Positions 32,526 through 40,221 of a stretch of 64,000 nucleotides of DNA are shown in pieces. The translations under genes and the position numbers were made by a program. Within the stretch, counting starts at the first letter, position 1; every line of letters starts with the position of its first letter. Source of the stretch: Roseovarius salincola (GTDB lineage Bacteria > Pseudomonadota > Alphaproteobacteria > Rhodobacterales > Rhodobacteraceae); the NCBI RefSeq assembly GCF_026891095.1, contig NZ_JAPTNL010000003.1:124001-188000 (forward strand), in the 5' to 3' direction. The notes beneath the pieces were generated by a model that saw only the letters and a list, made by a program, of their open reading frames with translations, was not told the DNA's origin and searched no databases.

Positions 32526-34030
32526 GCTTTTTCGACAGCCTTCTTGCCGGCCTGACACTTGTGGGCAATATCGAAGCCTTCCTGGCGCTTGGCGTCGGGG
32601 TGGCGATCGGCGTGGTCGGCGGCGCCATCCCGGGCATGTCCGCCACCATGGCCGTGGCGCTGACCCTGCCCTTCACCTTCGCCATGCAGCCGATCACCGG
32701 CATCCTTCTGTTGCTGGGGGTCTACAAGGGCGGCATCTTCGGCGGCTCCATCCCCGCGATCCTGATCAAGACACCGGGCACCCCGGCCTCTTCGGCGACG
32801 ATCCTCGACGGCTATCCGATGGCCGAACGGGGCGAGGCGGGGCGCGCGCTGGGCATGGCGCTCTGGGCGTCCTGCACGGCCGATCTCATCTCGAATCTGG
32901 CGCTGATCGTGTTCGCGGGCTGGCTCGCGTCCTTCGCGCTCAATTTCGGCCCGCCCGAATTCTTCACCCTGATCCTGTTCTCACTGACCATCATCGCGGG
33001 CGTCTCAGGCGACAGCCTGCTGCGCGGCGCGCTTTCGGCGGTGCTGGGCCTTATGCTTGCAACGGTCGGCCTCGATCTGGTCTATGGCACCAACCGCTTC
33101 ACCTTCGGCAGCCCGGACATGATGGGCGGACTCAATTTCATCGCCGTCCTGATCGGCCTTTTCGCCATCCCCGAGATCCTGGCGATGGCCTGGAACCCGA
33201 CCGCCCATCTGGGCAAAACCCGCTCGCTTGGCAACAAATGGGTCACGTTCGCCGATTACCGCAAAAGCTTCCGCTCGATCGTGCGCGGCAGCATGATCGG
33301 CGTGTTTCTCGGCTCGATCCCCGGCATCGGCGCGGCGCCCGCAGCCTTCCTCAGCTATTCCGAGGCGCGGCGCAAATCGAAGAACAAGGCCAATTTCGGC
33401 AAGGGCGAGATCGAAGGCGTCGCCGCCTCGGAAGCCGGCAATAACGGCGTCGCCGGGGCCACGCTGATCCCGCTGCTGGCGCTCGGTGTGCCGGGCGATG
33501 TGATCACCGCCATCATCATCGGCGCCTTCATGATCCACGGGCTGCAACCGGGGCCGATGATGTTCGTCCTCAATGTGGATATCATTTACGGGCTGTTCAT
33601 CGGCCTGATCGTCAGCTCGTTCTTCCTGTTCTTCATCGGCACCGCCGCGATCCGGGGTTTCAAATACGTCGCCGACATTCCCAAGCGGCTGCTGATCCCC
33701 TCGGTCCTGGTGCTGTGCATCTATGGCGTCTTCGCCGTGAACAACAACATCTTCGACGTGGGTGTCATGTTCGCCATGGGCTGGGTCGGCTTTTTCATGA
33801 TGCGCTATCACATCCCCGCCGCGCCCTTCCTGATCGCCTTCATCCTCGGCCCGCTGCTCGAGGACAATTTCCGCCAATCCATGCTGATGTCCGGCAATGA
33901 CTGGATGGTGCTGTTCCGCGGCCCGATCACATGGTTCTTCTGGACCGTGACCATCATCACCGTCGCGGCGATCATCCGTGCGGGCTACCGCGCGGCCAGG
34001 AGCATCGGCGCAAACCGCTTGAAAGGCTGA
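32522..34030 (+). CDS. tctA: Tripartite tricarboxylate transporter large subunit TctA
   Basis: 502 residues, about 11-12 membrane helices. GVVGGAIPGMSATMAVALTL, GGIFGGSIPAILIKTPGTPAS and LGVPGDVITAIIIGAFMIHG are the conserved TctA glycine/proline loops. It is the proton- or sodium-coupled permease for the TctC substrate. It is translationally coupled to tctB and followed 1 bp later by the TPP enzyme. Confidence 0.93.
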   Translation: MSFFDSLLAGLTLVGNIEAFLALGVGVAIGVVGGAIPGMSATMAVALTLPFTFAMQPITGILLLLGVYKGGIFGGSIPAILIKTPGTPASSATILDGYPMAERGEAGRALGMALWASCTADLISNLALIVFAGWLASFALNFGPPEFFTLILFSLTIIAGVSGDSLLRGALSAVLGLMLATVGLDLVYGTNRFTFGSPDMMGGLNFIAVLIGLFAIPEILAMAWNPTAHLGKTRSLGNKWVTFADYRKSFRSIVRGSMIGVFLGSIPGIGAAPAAFLSYSEARRKSKNKANFGKGEIEGVAASEAGNNGVAGATLIPLLALGVPGDVITAIIIGAFMIHGLQPGPMMFVLNVDIIYGLFIGLIVSSFFLFFIGTAAIRGFKYVADIPKRLLIPSVLVLCIYGVFAVNNNIFDVGVMFAMGWVGFFMMRYHIPAAPFLIAFILGPLLEDNFRQSMLMSGNDWMVLFRGPITWFFWTVTIITVAAIIRAGYRAARSIGANRLKG

Positions 34031-34031
34031 C

Positions 34032-35630
34032 ATGACACAGACACGCGGCGCAGACATCCTCGTCCGGGCACTGGCCGAGGCCGGAACCGACACGATCTTC
34101 GCACTTTCGGGCAATCAGATCATGCCGGTCTTCGATGCCTGCATCGACGCCGGGCTGCGGATCGTCCATACCCGCCACGAGGCCGCCGCCGTCTTCATGG
34201 CCGAAGCTCATGCCCAGCTGACCGGCCAGATCGGCGTGGCGCTGGTCACTGCCGGTGGCGGGCTGGCCAATACCGGCGGCGCGCTGTTCTCGGCGTCGGA
34301 ATCCGAAACCCCGGTGCTGCTTCTTTCGGGCGACAGCCCGGTGGCGCAGGACCGGCGCGGCGCCTTCCAGGAGATGGACCAGCTGGGCGTGACATCGGCG
34401 CTCACCCGCCTGTCCCTTCGCGCGACGCGCGGCGATGCGCTGGCCGACAACCTGGCGCGCGCGCTCGATGCCGCCACTGCCGGGCGGCCCGGCCCTGTCC
34501 ACATGGCGCTGCCCTTCGACGTGCTGAACGATCCGGTTCCAGGCGACGGCACCGCCACCGCCGCGCGCCTCCCGGAGGCGGCCGCCGCCCCGGACGATAT
34601 CGCCAAGGTCGCCGCCGCCCTCGCCAAGGCCAAGCGCCCGCTTGTCATCCTCGGCCCCGCGCTCAACGCCACCCGTGCCCCCGGCCTCGCGGCGCGCCTG
34701 CGCGCGCGGACCGGCGCGCCGGTCGTCGCCATGGAAAGCCCGCGCGGCCTCAAGGACCCCGCTTTGGGGCATATCAGTGAACTGGTGCCTGACAGCGACC
34801 TGATCGTCACCCTCGGCAAGCGGATCGACTTCACCCTCGGCTTCGGCGCGGGCGAGATGGGGTGGATCTGCGTGCAGAGCGATCCCGACGAGATCGCCCG
34901 TGCCGGTCGCAACCTCGAAGAGCGGCTGCACCTCGCGGTGGAGACCTGCCCGCGCGCCTTTGCCGAGGCGCTTGCCGCCCATGACAACGCCTCGCCTGCG
35001 CGCGCCCAATGGTGCCGCAGCGTCGATGACCTCATCGAAGAGCGCCTCTCCGGCCCGCCCGAGGACGGTGACGGGTACATCACATCCGCCGGCCTGTGCA
35101 TGGCAGTGCAGGCCGCGCTTGCGGCCCGCTCGCCCGCCGAAACGGTGGCGATCTGCGATGGCGGCGAGTTCGGCCAATGGGCGCAAGCCATCCTGCGCCC
35201 CGACGCGCGCGTCATCAACGGCCCCTCGGGCGCCATCGGCGGTGGCCTGCCCTATGCGCTGGGCGCCCGCGCCGCACGGCCCCAGGCCACGATCGTCGCC
35301 ATGATGGGTGACGGCACCGTGGGCTTTCACCTGCCGGAATTCGAAACCGCCATGCGTGAATCCCTGCCCTTCGTGGTGGTGATCGGCAATGACCGGCGCT
35401 GGAACGCCGAACATCAGATCCAGCTACGCAATTACGGCGCCGAGCGGCTGATCGGCTGTGATCTGAGCGGCGCGCGCTACGATCTGGCCGCCGCCGGGCT
35501 GGGCGCGCATGGAGAATACGTCACCCTGCCCGAGGATCTGGCCCCGGCGCTTGAACGCGCCTTCGCCTCGGGCAAACCCGCCTGCGTCAATGTCGAGATC
35601 ACCGGCCTGCCCGCGCCATCCGGTCATTAG
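34032..35630 (+). CDS. Thiamine-pyrophosphate-dependent enzyme, acetolactate synthase/decarboxylase-like
   Basis: 532 residues with the three-domain TPP layout: PYR (1-165, catalytic Glu50 in HTRHEAAAVF), central (about 185-315) and PP (about 350-520, GDGTVGFHLPEF starting near 426 and Asn of VIGND). The family includes acetolactate synthases, benzoylformate and oxalyl-CoA decarboxylases and sulfo-acid enzymes. There is no FAD-binding stretch I can recognise, so a 2-oxoacid decarboxylase is the likelier role. It is the last gene after tctCBA, which suggests it acts on the imported compound or its keto-acid product. Confidence 0.8.
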   Translation: MTQTRGADILVRALAEAGTDTIFALSGNQIMPVFDACIDAGLRIVHTRHEAAAVFMAEAHAQLTGQIGVALVTAGGGLANTGGALFSASESETPVLLLSGDSPVAQDRRGAFQEMDQLGVTSALTRLSLRATRGDALADNLARALDAATAGRPGPVHMALPFDVLNDPVPGDGTATAARLPEAAAAPDDIAKVAAALAKAKRPLVILGPALNATRAPGLAARLRARTGAPVVAMESPRGLKDPALGHISELVPDSDLIVTLGKRIDFTLGFGAGEMGWICVQSDPDEIARAGRNLEERLHLAVETCPRAFAEALAAHDNASPARAQWCRSVDDLIEERLSGPPEDGDGYITSAGLCMAVQAALAARSPAETVAICDGGEFGQWAQAILRPDARVINGPSGAIGGGLPYALGARAARPQATIVAMMGDGTVGFHLPEFETAMRESLPFVVVIGNDRRWNAEHQIQLRNYGAERLIGCDLSGARYDLAAAGLGAHGEYVTLPEDLAPALERAFASGKPACVNVEITGLPAPSGH

Positions 35631-35632
35631 TT

Positions 35633-36009
35633 TTCTGCACCTGACGTCAGGTTCCAACATGAGGGATGGGCGAGGGGCAGCTTTGCGTATGCGAGGGAAA
35701 TTCACCCCCCGGCCCGAATAGCACCGAAGGTGCCGGGCTATCGCCAGACCGCCCCTCCGGGCTGGCGATAGCCCGCGGCATGCTGAACGACCGCGAAGGG
35801 CTGATTGTGTTGAAAACCTCGGTAACCTGAAATTCGCCTCAAAATCTTGGAACAGCGCTCCCTCATTTCACCTTTCGGTAAACTGTGTTTGCCCGACGCA
35901 GCTTTTACGGAAGGATGTTCTGCAGATTTGCTTCGTCTTCGCAGCACACCGACTTTTTCAATACAATCGGCTCGAAGCTACTGTTGGGTATCTTGCGTGA
36001 GGTGCAGAA
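35633..36009. mobile_element. Probable remnant or non-autonomous derivative of an insertion sequence
   Basis: Terminal 14-bp inverted repeats (35633-35646 and 35996-36009, one mismatch) bound 377 bp. Inside lies a second imperfect 26-bp inverted repeat, 35798-35823 (GGGCTGATTGTGTTGAAAAC...) with 35948-35973, 21 of 26 matching. The TGATTGTGTTGAAAA type of end resembles terminal sequences I associate with IS5-group elements in Rhodobacterales, but no transposase remains. No target-site duplication was confirmed. Confidence 0.45.
35734..35775 (+). terminator. 14-bp perfect stem-loop downstream of the TPP enzyme
   Basis: CGGGCTATCGCCAG (35734-35747) and its exact complement (35762-35775) enclose a 14-base loop. 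A smaller hairpin, GCACC-GAA-GGTGC (35721-35733), abuts it. About 105 bp after the stop at 35630, it may end the tctCBA-TPP transcript, or be part of the mobile remnant. No T-tract. Confidence 0.45.
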
Positions 36010-36027
36010 CACTGGATCACGCGCCGC

Positions 36028-36579
36028 TCAGGCGAAGATCTGCGCGGCGTGTTCCTCCAGGTAGATGCGCAGCCAGGGCGTGAAGCGCCCCGGCTCGTCA
36101 CGGGTCCGCGCCGCCAATCCGGCAAGGTCCACCCACTCGGTTTCCATGACCTCGTCAGGGTTCGGCGCAAGCGCGACGCGCTCGGGCACACGCGCCACGA
36201 AGATATCGACCAGCTCATGTTCGATCATCCCGCTGCCCACATCGGCGCGGTATTCCACCTGCGCGCGGTGATCCAGCTCCAGCCCTGTGATGCCCAGTTC
36301 CTCGTCCAGGCGGCGCATCGCGCAAACCTGCGCCGCCTCGCCCCAATGGGGATGCGTGCAGCAGGTATTCGCCCATAGACCCGGCGTATGATACTTGCCC
36401 AGCGCGCGGCGCTGGATCAACAGGTCGGACCCATGCAGGACAAAGACCGATACCGCCTTGTGGCGCAGCCCCCGGCGATGGGTCTCGAGCTTGCCCACCG
36501 GCATCAGCGCGCCGTCGACCCAGGCCGGGATCGCGTCGCATTCCTGCGGTTCGGGTGGGGCTGTGGTATTCGCGCTCAT
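36028..36579 (-). CDS. idi: Isopentenyl-diphosphate delta-isomerase, type I
   Basis: 183-residue Nudix-fold IDI. RRGLRHKAVSVFVLHG starts the fold. WANTCCTHPHWGE carries the catalytic Cys (Cys74 by alignment with CGHP of E. coli) and a metal His. RRLDEELGI is the Nudix-like helix, and EHELVDIF holds the catalytic Glu (about 122). It interconverts isopentenyl and dimethylallyl diphosphate for isoprenoids, in Rhodobacterales often carotenoids or bacteriochlorophyll. The ATG at 36579 has GAGAG at a good 6-base distance; a GTG one codon earlier does not. Confidence 0.93.
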   Translation of the reverse strand: MSANTTAPPEPQECDAIPAWVDGALMPVGKLETHRRGLRHKAVSVFVLHGSDLLIQRRALGKYHTPGLWANTCCTHPHWGEAAQVCAMRRLDEELGITGLELDHRAQVEYRADVGSGMIEHELVDIFVARVPERVALAPNPDEVMETEWVDLAGLAARTRDEPGRFTPWLRIYLEEHAAQIFA

Positions 36580-36723
36580 CACGTTCTCTCGGCTTTGGTC
36601 GCGCGCTTATAGCGGGCCATGCGCGCCGGGGCCAGCACCCGCCACGGGCTGGACGCGCGCCACGCTGCATCGTAAGTTCAGCATGACGCATTGTTTACCT
36701 CATAGAATCAAGGACTGCTGAAT

Positions 36724-37617
36724 TTGGCCATCAAACTCGAAATGCTGCGCTGTTTTCGCACCGTCGCCGAACAGGGCAGCCTTGCCGACGCGGCCGAGGT
36801 GCTGGGCCGCACCCCGTCGGCCGTGTCGATGATGCTGCGCCAGTTCGAGGACCATATCGGCGCGCCGCTCTTTGAAAGCGCGCGCAAGTCGCGCCTCACG
36901 CCACTGGGCGAGCTGATCTTTTCCGAGGCCCGCCGCGAACTGGCCCATTTCGACCGCACCATCGCCGCCATCGAGGGCATCTCTCGCGCCGAGGCAGGGC
37001 ATGTCCGGCTGGCGGTCACGCCGTCAGTCGGGCAGGTCATCATGCCCCCCATCCTGCGCGCCTACATGGCCGCCCATCCCGGCGTGCATATCGACATGCG
37101 CGATGCCGACTCCGCCTCGGTGCAGGACGAACTGAGCGCCGGGCGCGCCGATATCGGGCTTGCCACGCTGGGGCCACTGCCCGGATTCGAACGCAGCCTG
37201 ATCTTTACCGACCGTTTCGGCGTGGTCTGCCCCGCCGGTCACCCACTGGTCGCGAACTGGGCGCACCTCACCTGGGCCGACATGGACGGGGCCGATTTCA
37301 TCACCAACGGACTCTGCCAGCATATCACCGACGAAAGCGTCGCCCCGATTCTCGAGGCCGCGCGCCTGCATGTGGCCAATACCGCCTCGCTTCTCAGCAT
37401 GGTGCGCGCGGGGGCCGGGGTGACGCTCCTGCCCGAACTCGCCTTGCAGCAAAGCGAAGGCGGGCTTGTCTTTCTGCCCCTCCTCGACAGCAGCGCGCGG
37501 CGCGAGGTCTGGATGCTGACGCCGCCTGACGATCTCATGACCCCCGCCGTCAAGGCGCTGGCCCGCGCCATAAAGGGCGCAGATCTGCCTGGCCCCTCCG
37601 CACTGCCCCTGCCTTGA
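36724..37617 (+). CDS. LysR-type regulator of the ALDH-BCCT island
   Basis: 297 residues from a TTG at 36724 with AAGGA 9 bases upstream (an internal ATG at 36742 would cut the first helix). The HTH reads MLRCFRTVAEQGSLADAAEVLGRTPSAVSMMLRQFE; the inducer domain follows from about 88. It is encoded on the same strand just before the aldehyde dehydrogenase, and a 19-bp palindrome overlaps its stop codon, so it probably controls the downstream genes (37728-44208). The ligand is unknown. Confidence 0.9.
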   Translation: MAIKLEMLRCFRTVAEQGSLADAAEVLGRTPSAVSMMLRQFEDHIGAPLFESARKSRLTPLGELIFSEARRELAHFDRTIAAIEGISRAEAGHVRLAVTPSVGQVIMPPILRAYMAAHPGVHIDMRDADSASVQDELSAGRADIGLATLGPLPGFERSLIFTDRFGVVCPAGHPLVANWAHLTWADMDGADFITNGLCQHITDESVAPILEAARLHVANTASLLSMVRAGAGVTLLPELALQQSEGGLVFLPLLDSSARREVWMLTPPDDLMTPAVKALARAIKGADLPGPSALPLP

Positions 37618-37635
37618 ATTCAGGTAGACTGAATT
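37617..37635. promoter_or_regulatory. Palindrome between the LysR gene and the aldehyde dehydrogenase
   Basis: AATTCAG-GTAGA-CTGAATT has perfect 7-bp arms and contains a T-N11-A match. It begins at the last base of the LysR stop codon and lies about 95 bp before the ATG at 37728, the right place for a LysR activation site. Confidence 0.5.
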
Positions 37636-37727
37636 TACTTTCAATTCTTTGCGTTTGCCTGAAATCCCATGACGTGCCCTTCTGTCGCGCATCAAGATGA
37701 ATGCACGACTCAGGACAAGGGCGGACC

Positions 37728-39179
37728 ATGACCGAGACGAAACTCAATCACATCGCGGGCGAATGGATCGCCGGCGGCAGCGAGATCGAAAACCGCAACC
37801 CCTCGGATCTGGGCGACTTTGTCGGCCGTTTCACGCAGGCCACGCCCGAGCAGCTCGACACTGCGCTCGACGCCGCCAGCGCCGCACAGGCCGAATGGGC
37901 CGCCTGCGGGCTCGAGCGCAAACAGGCGGTGCTGATGGCGATCGGCACCGAGATGATGGCCCGCGCCGAGGAACTGGGCACGCTTCTGAGCCGCGAAGAG
38001 GGCAAACCCCTTGCCGAAGGCAAGGGCGAGGTTTACCGCGCCGGACAGTTCTTCACCTATTACGCCCATGAAGTCCTGCGCCAGCTGGGCGAAAACGCCG
38101 ACAGCGTGCGCCCCGGCATCGAAGTGGACATCCGACGCGACCCCGTCGGCACCGTCGCCGTGATCAGCCCATGGAACTTTCCCACCGCCACCGCCAGCTG
38201 GAAAATCGCCCCCGCGCTGGCCTTCGGCAACGCGGTGATCTGGAAACCCGCCAACCTCACGCCCGCATCGGCCCATGCCCTGACCGAGATCATCACCCGT
38301 CAGGACATCCCCAGGGGTCTCTTTCAACTGGTCATGGGCGCCGGGCGCGACGTAGGGCAGCGCCTCGTGGAAAGCCCCAAGGTCGATGCGATCTCCTTCA
38401 CCGGCTCGGTGCCCGTGGGCAAGGGCATCGCCGCCGCCGCGATCCGGAACCTGACCCGCGTGCAGATGGAGATGGGCTCCAAGAACGCGCTGGCGGTGAT
38501 GGATGACGCCGATCTCGATCTTGCCGTGACGCTGGCGCTTGGCGGCGCCTTCGGGGGCAGCGGGCAGAAATGCACCGCCTCCTCGCGCCTGATCGTGCAT
38601 GACGCCATCCACGACGCCTTCGTCGACAAGCTGGTGGCGGGCGCAGAGGCGATGAAGGTCGGCCACGCGCTCGCCGAAGGCACCCAGATGGGTCCGGTGG
38701 TCAGCGAACAGCAACTGGCCGAGAACCTCGCCTATGTCGAGCTGGGCAAATCCGAAGGCGCCGAACTGGCCTGCGGCGGCGCGCGCCTCACGCTGGAGAC
38801 CGAGGGCTATTTCATGTCGCCGGGCGTGTTCCTCAACACCACCAACCAGATGCGCATCAACCGCGAGGAAATGTTCGCGCCCCTCGCCTGCGTGATCAGG
38901 GTCGGCTCCTATGACGAAGCCCTCGCCACGGTCAACGACACCGATTTCGGGCTGGTCTCGGGCATCGTCACCCGCAACCTGGCCCGCGCCACCGATTTCC
39001 GTCGCAAGGCGCAGACCGGCGTCGTCACCGTCAACCTGCCCACCGCGGGCACCGATTACCACGTCCCATTCGGCGGGCGCGGCCTCAGCTCCTATGGCCC
39101 GCGCGAACAAGGCACCTATGCGCGCGAATTCTACACCAGCGTCAAGACATCCTACATCGCCGCCGGAACCCCGGAGTAA
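37728..39179 (+). CDS. NAD(P)-dependent aldehyde dehydrogenase
   Basis: 483 residues. It has Asn150 in the PWNFP motif, Lys173 in KPAN, catalytic Glu248 (VQMEMGSKN) and the nucleophile Cys282 (GSGQKCTASSR). The MEMGSKNALAVMDDADLD stretch is typical of alpha-ketoglutaric semialdehyde and related short-chain oxo-acid dehydrogenases, so the substrate is probably an acidic semialdehyde released from the imported compound. AAGGG precedes the ATG at 37728. First structural gene after the LysR regulator. Confidence 0.9.
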   Translation: MTETKLNHIAGEWIAGGSEIENRNPSDLGDFVGRFTQATPEQLDTALDAASAAQAEWAACGLERKQAVLMAIGTEMMARAEELGTLLSREEGKPLAEGKGEVYRAGQFFTYYAHEVLRQLGENADSVRPGIEVDIRRDPVGTVAVISPWNFPTATASWKIAPALAFGNAVIWKPANLTPASAHALTEIITRQDIPRGLFQLVMGAGRDVGQRLVESPKVDAISFTGSVPVGKGIAAAAIRNLTRVQMEMGSKNALAVMDDADLDLAVTLALGGAFGGSGQKCTASSRLIVHDAIHDAFVDKLVAGAEAMKVGHALAEGTQMGPVVSEQQLAENLAYVELGKSEGAELACGGARLTLETEGYFMSPGVFLNTTNQMRINREEMFAPLACVIRVGSYDEALATVNDTDFGLVSGIVTRNLARATDFRRKAQTGVVTVNLPTAGTDYHVPFGGRGLSSYGPREQGTYAREFYTSVKTSYIAAGTPE

Positions 39180-39184
39180 ATCGC

Positions 39185-40180
39185 ATGACCTGCCGTATAG
39201 ACTGCCTGCAATATGCCAACTGGTCCGAAAAGATCTTCCGCCAGATGCGCGAGGGCGCCGTGGACGCGGTGCATGTCACCATCGCCTATCACGAGACCTT
39301 CCGCGAAACCGTTCTCAATATCGAACGCTGGAACCGCTGGTTCGAACAATACCCCGATCTGATCTTTCACGGCGAATGGGCGGGCGATATCGACAAGGCC
39401 CGCGCCACCGGGCGCACCGCGATCTTCTTTGGCGCGCAGAACCCCTCGCCCATCGAGGACGATATCGGCCTCGTCGAGGTGCTGCACAAGCTGGGCCTGC
39501 GCTTCATGCAGCTCAGCTACAACAACCAGTCGCTGCTGGCGACGGGCTGCTACGAGGCCGAAGACCCCGGCATCACCCGCATGGGCCGCCAGGTCATCAA
39601 GGAAATGAACCGCGTCGGGCTGGTGGTGGACATGAGCCATTCCGCCGACCGCTCCACCATCGAGGCCGCCGAGATCTCCGAGCGCCCCATCACCATCACC
39701 CATGCCAACCTGCATTCATGGCAGCCCGCCCTGCGCAACAAGCGCGACGACGTGGTGCGCGCCGTGGTCGAGAACGGCGGGATGATGGGGTTTTCGCTCT
39801 ATCCCCACCACCTGCGCGGCAAATCCGACTGCACGGTGGATGATTTCTGCACCATGGTCGCCACCGCCGCCGAACGCTTCAGCGCCGAGCATTTCGGCAT
39901 CGGCAGCGATCTTTGCCAGGACCAGCCCGACAGCATCGTCGAATGGATGCGCGTGGGCCGCTGGAGCAAGGAAATCGACTATGGCGAAGGCTCGGCCAGC
40001 GCGCCCGGCTTCCCGCCCCAGCCCGAATGGTTCCGCGACAACCGCGACTTCGGGAACATCGAAAGCGGGTTGCGCAAGGTGGGCTTCAGCGACTCCGAGG
40101 TCGCGGGCCTCATGGGCGGCAACTGGCGCCGCTTCTTCGAAAAGAACTTCATCCCGGCAAAACCAACGCCGGACTCGTAA
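39185..40180 (+). CDS. M19 membrane-dipeptidase-like protein with altered metal site
   Basis: 331 residues, TIM-barrel M19 family by VVDMSHSADRST (His equivalent to 198 of renal dipeptidase), ITHANLHSW (His219 equivalent) and GIGSDLCQD (Asp288 equivalent). The N-terminal HxD ligand pair is missing (the protein starts MTCRIDCLQYANWS instead of a DGHND-like motif) and the bridging Glu of GIEGG is replaced by GAQN. One zinc site is therefore probably lost and classical dipeptidase activity doubtful. No signal peptide, so it is cytoplasmic. GGAG lies 8 bases before the ATG and 5 bp separate it from the ALDH gene. Its real substrate is presumably the compound taken up by the BCCT transporter. Confidence 0.8.
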   Translation: MTCRIDCLQYANWSEKIFRQMREGAVDAVHVTIAYHETFRETVLNIERWNRWFEQYPDLIFHGEWAGDIDKARATGRTAIFFGAQNPSPIEDDIGLVEVLHKLGLRFMQLSYNNQSLLATGCYEAEDPGITRMGRQVIKEMNRVGLVVDMSHSADRSTIEAAEISERPITITHANLHSWQPALRNKRDDVVRAVVENGGMMGFSLYPHHLRGKSDCTVDDFCTMVATAAERFSAEHFGIGSDLCQDQPDSIVEWMRVGRWSKEIDYGEGSASAPGFPPQPEWFRDNRDFGNIESGLRKVGFSDSEVAGLMGGNWRRFFEKNFIPAKPTPDS

Positions 40181-40221
40181 GGGCCAACGCGCCCACCACG
40201 GTCATTCGCAGGGAGGAAAGA

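Larger units (their letters stand above)
35631..36027. other. 397-bp gene-free region, IS/MITE-like remnant
   Basis: No convincing gene. It contains two nested inverted repeats and two hairpins (listed separately). Outer repeat: TTCTGCACCTGACG at 35633-35646 with its 13/14 complement at 35996-36009. The region is less GC-rich than its neighbours, fitting a decayed insertion element between the TPP gene and idi. Confidence 0.5.

Noticed and set aside
33005..34114. 369-codon minus-strand frame opposite tctA
   Set aside because: Asp/His/Arg-rich shadow of a membrane protein gene; no start signal or domain.
35738..36083. Short frames on both strands (35738-35947 minus, 35847-36083 plus) in the gap before idi
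   Set aside because: They lie across the nested inverted repeats of the mobile remnant, have no ribosome-binding site and no domain.
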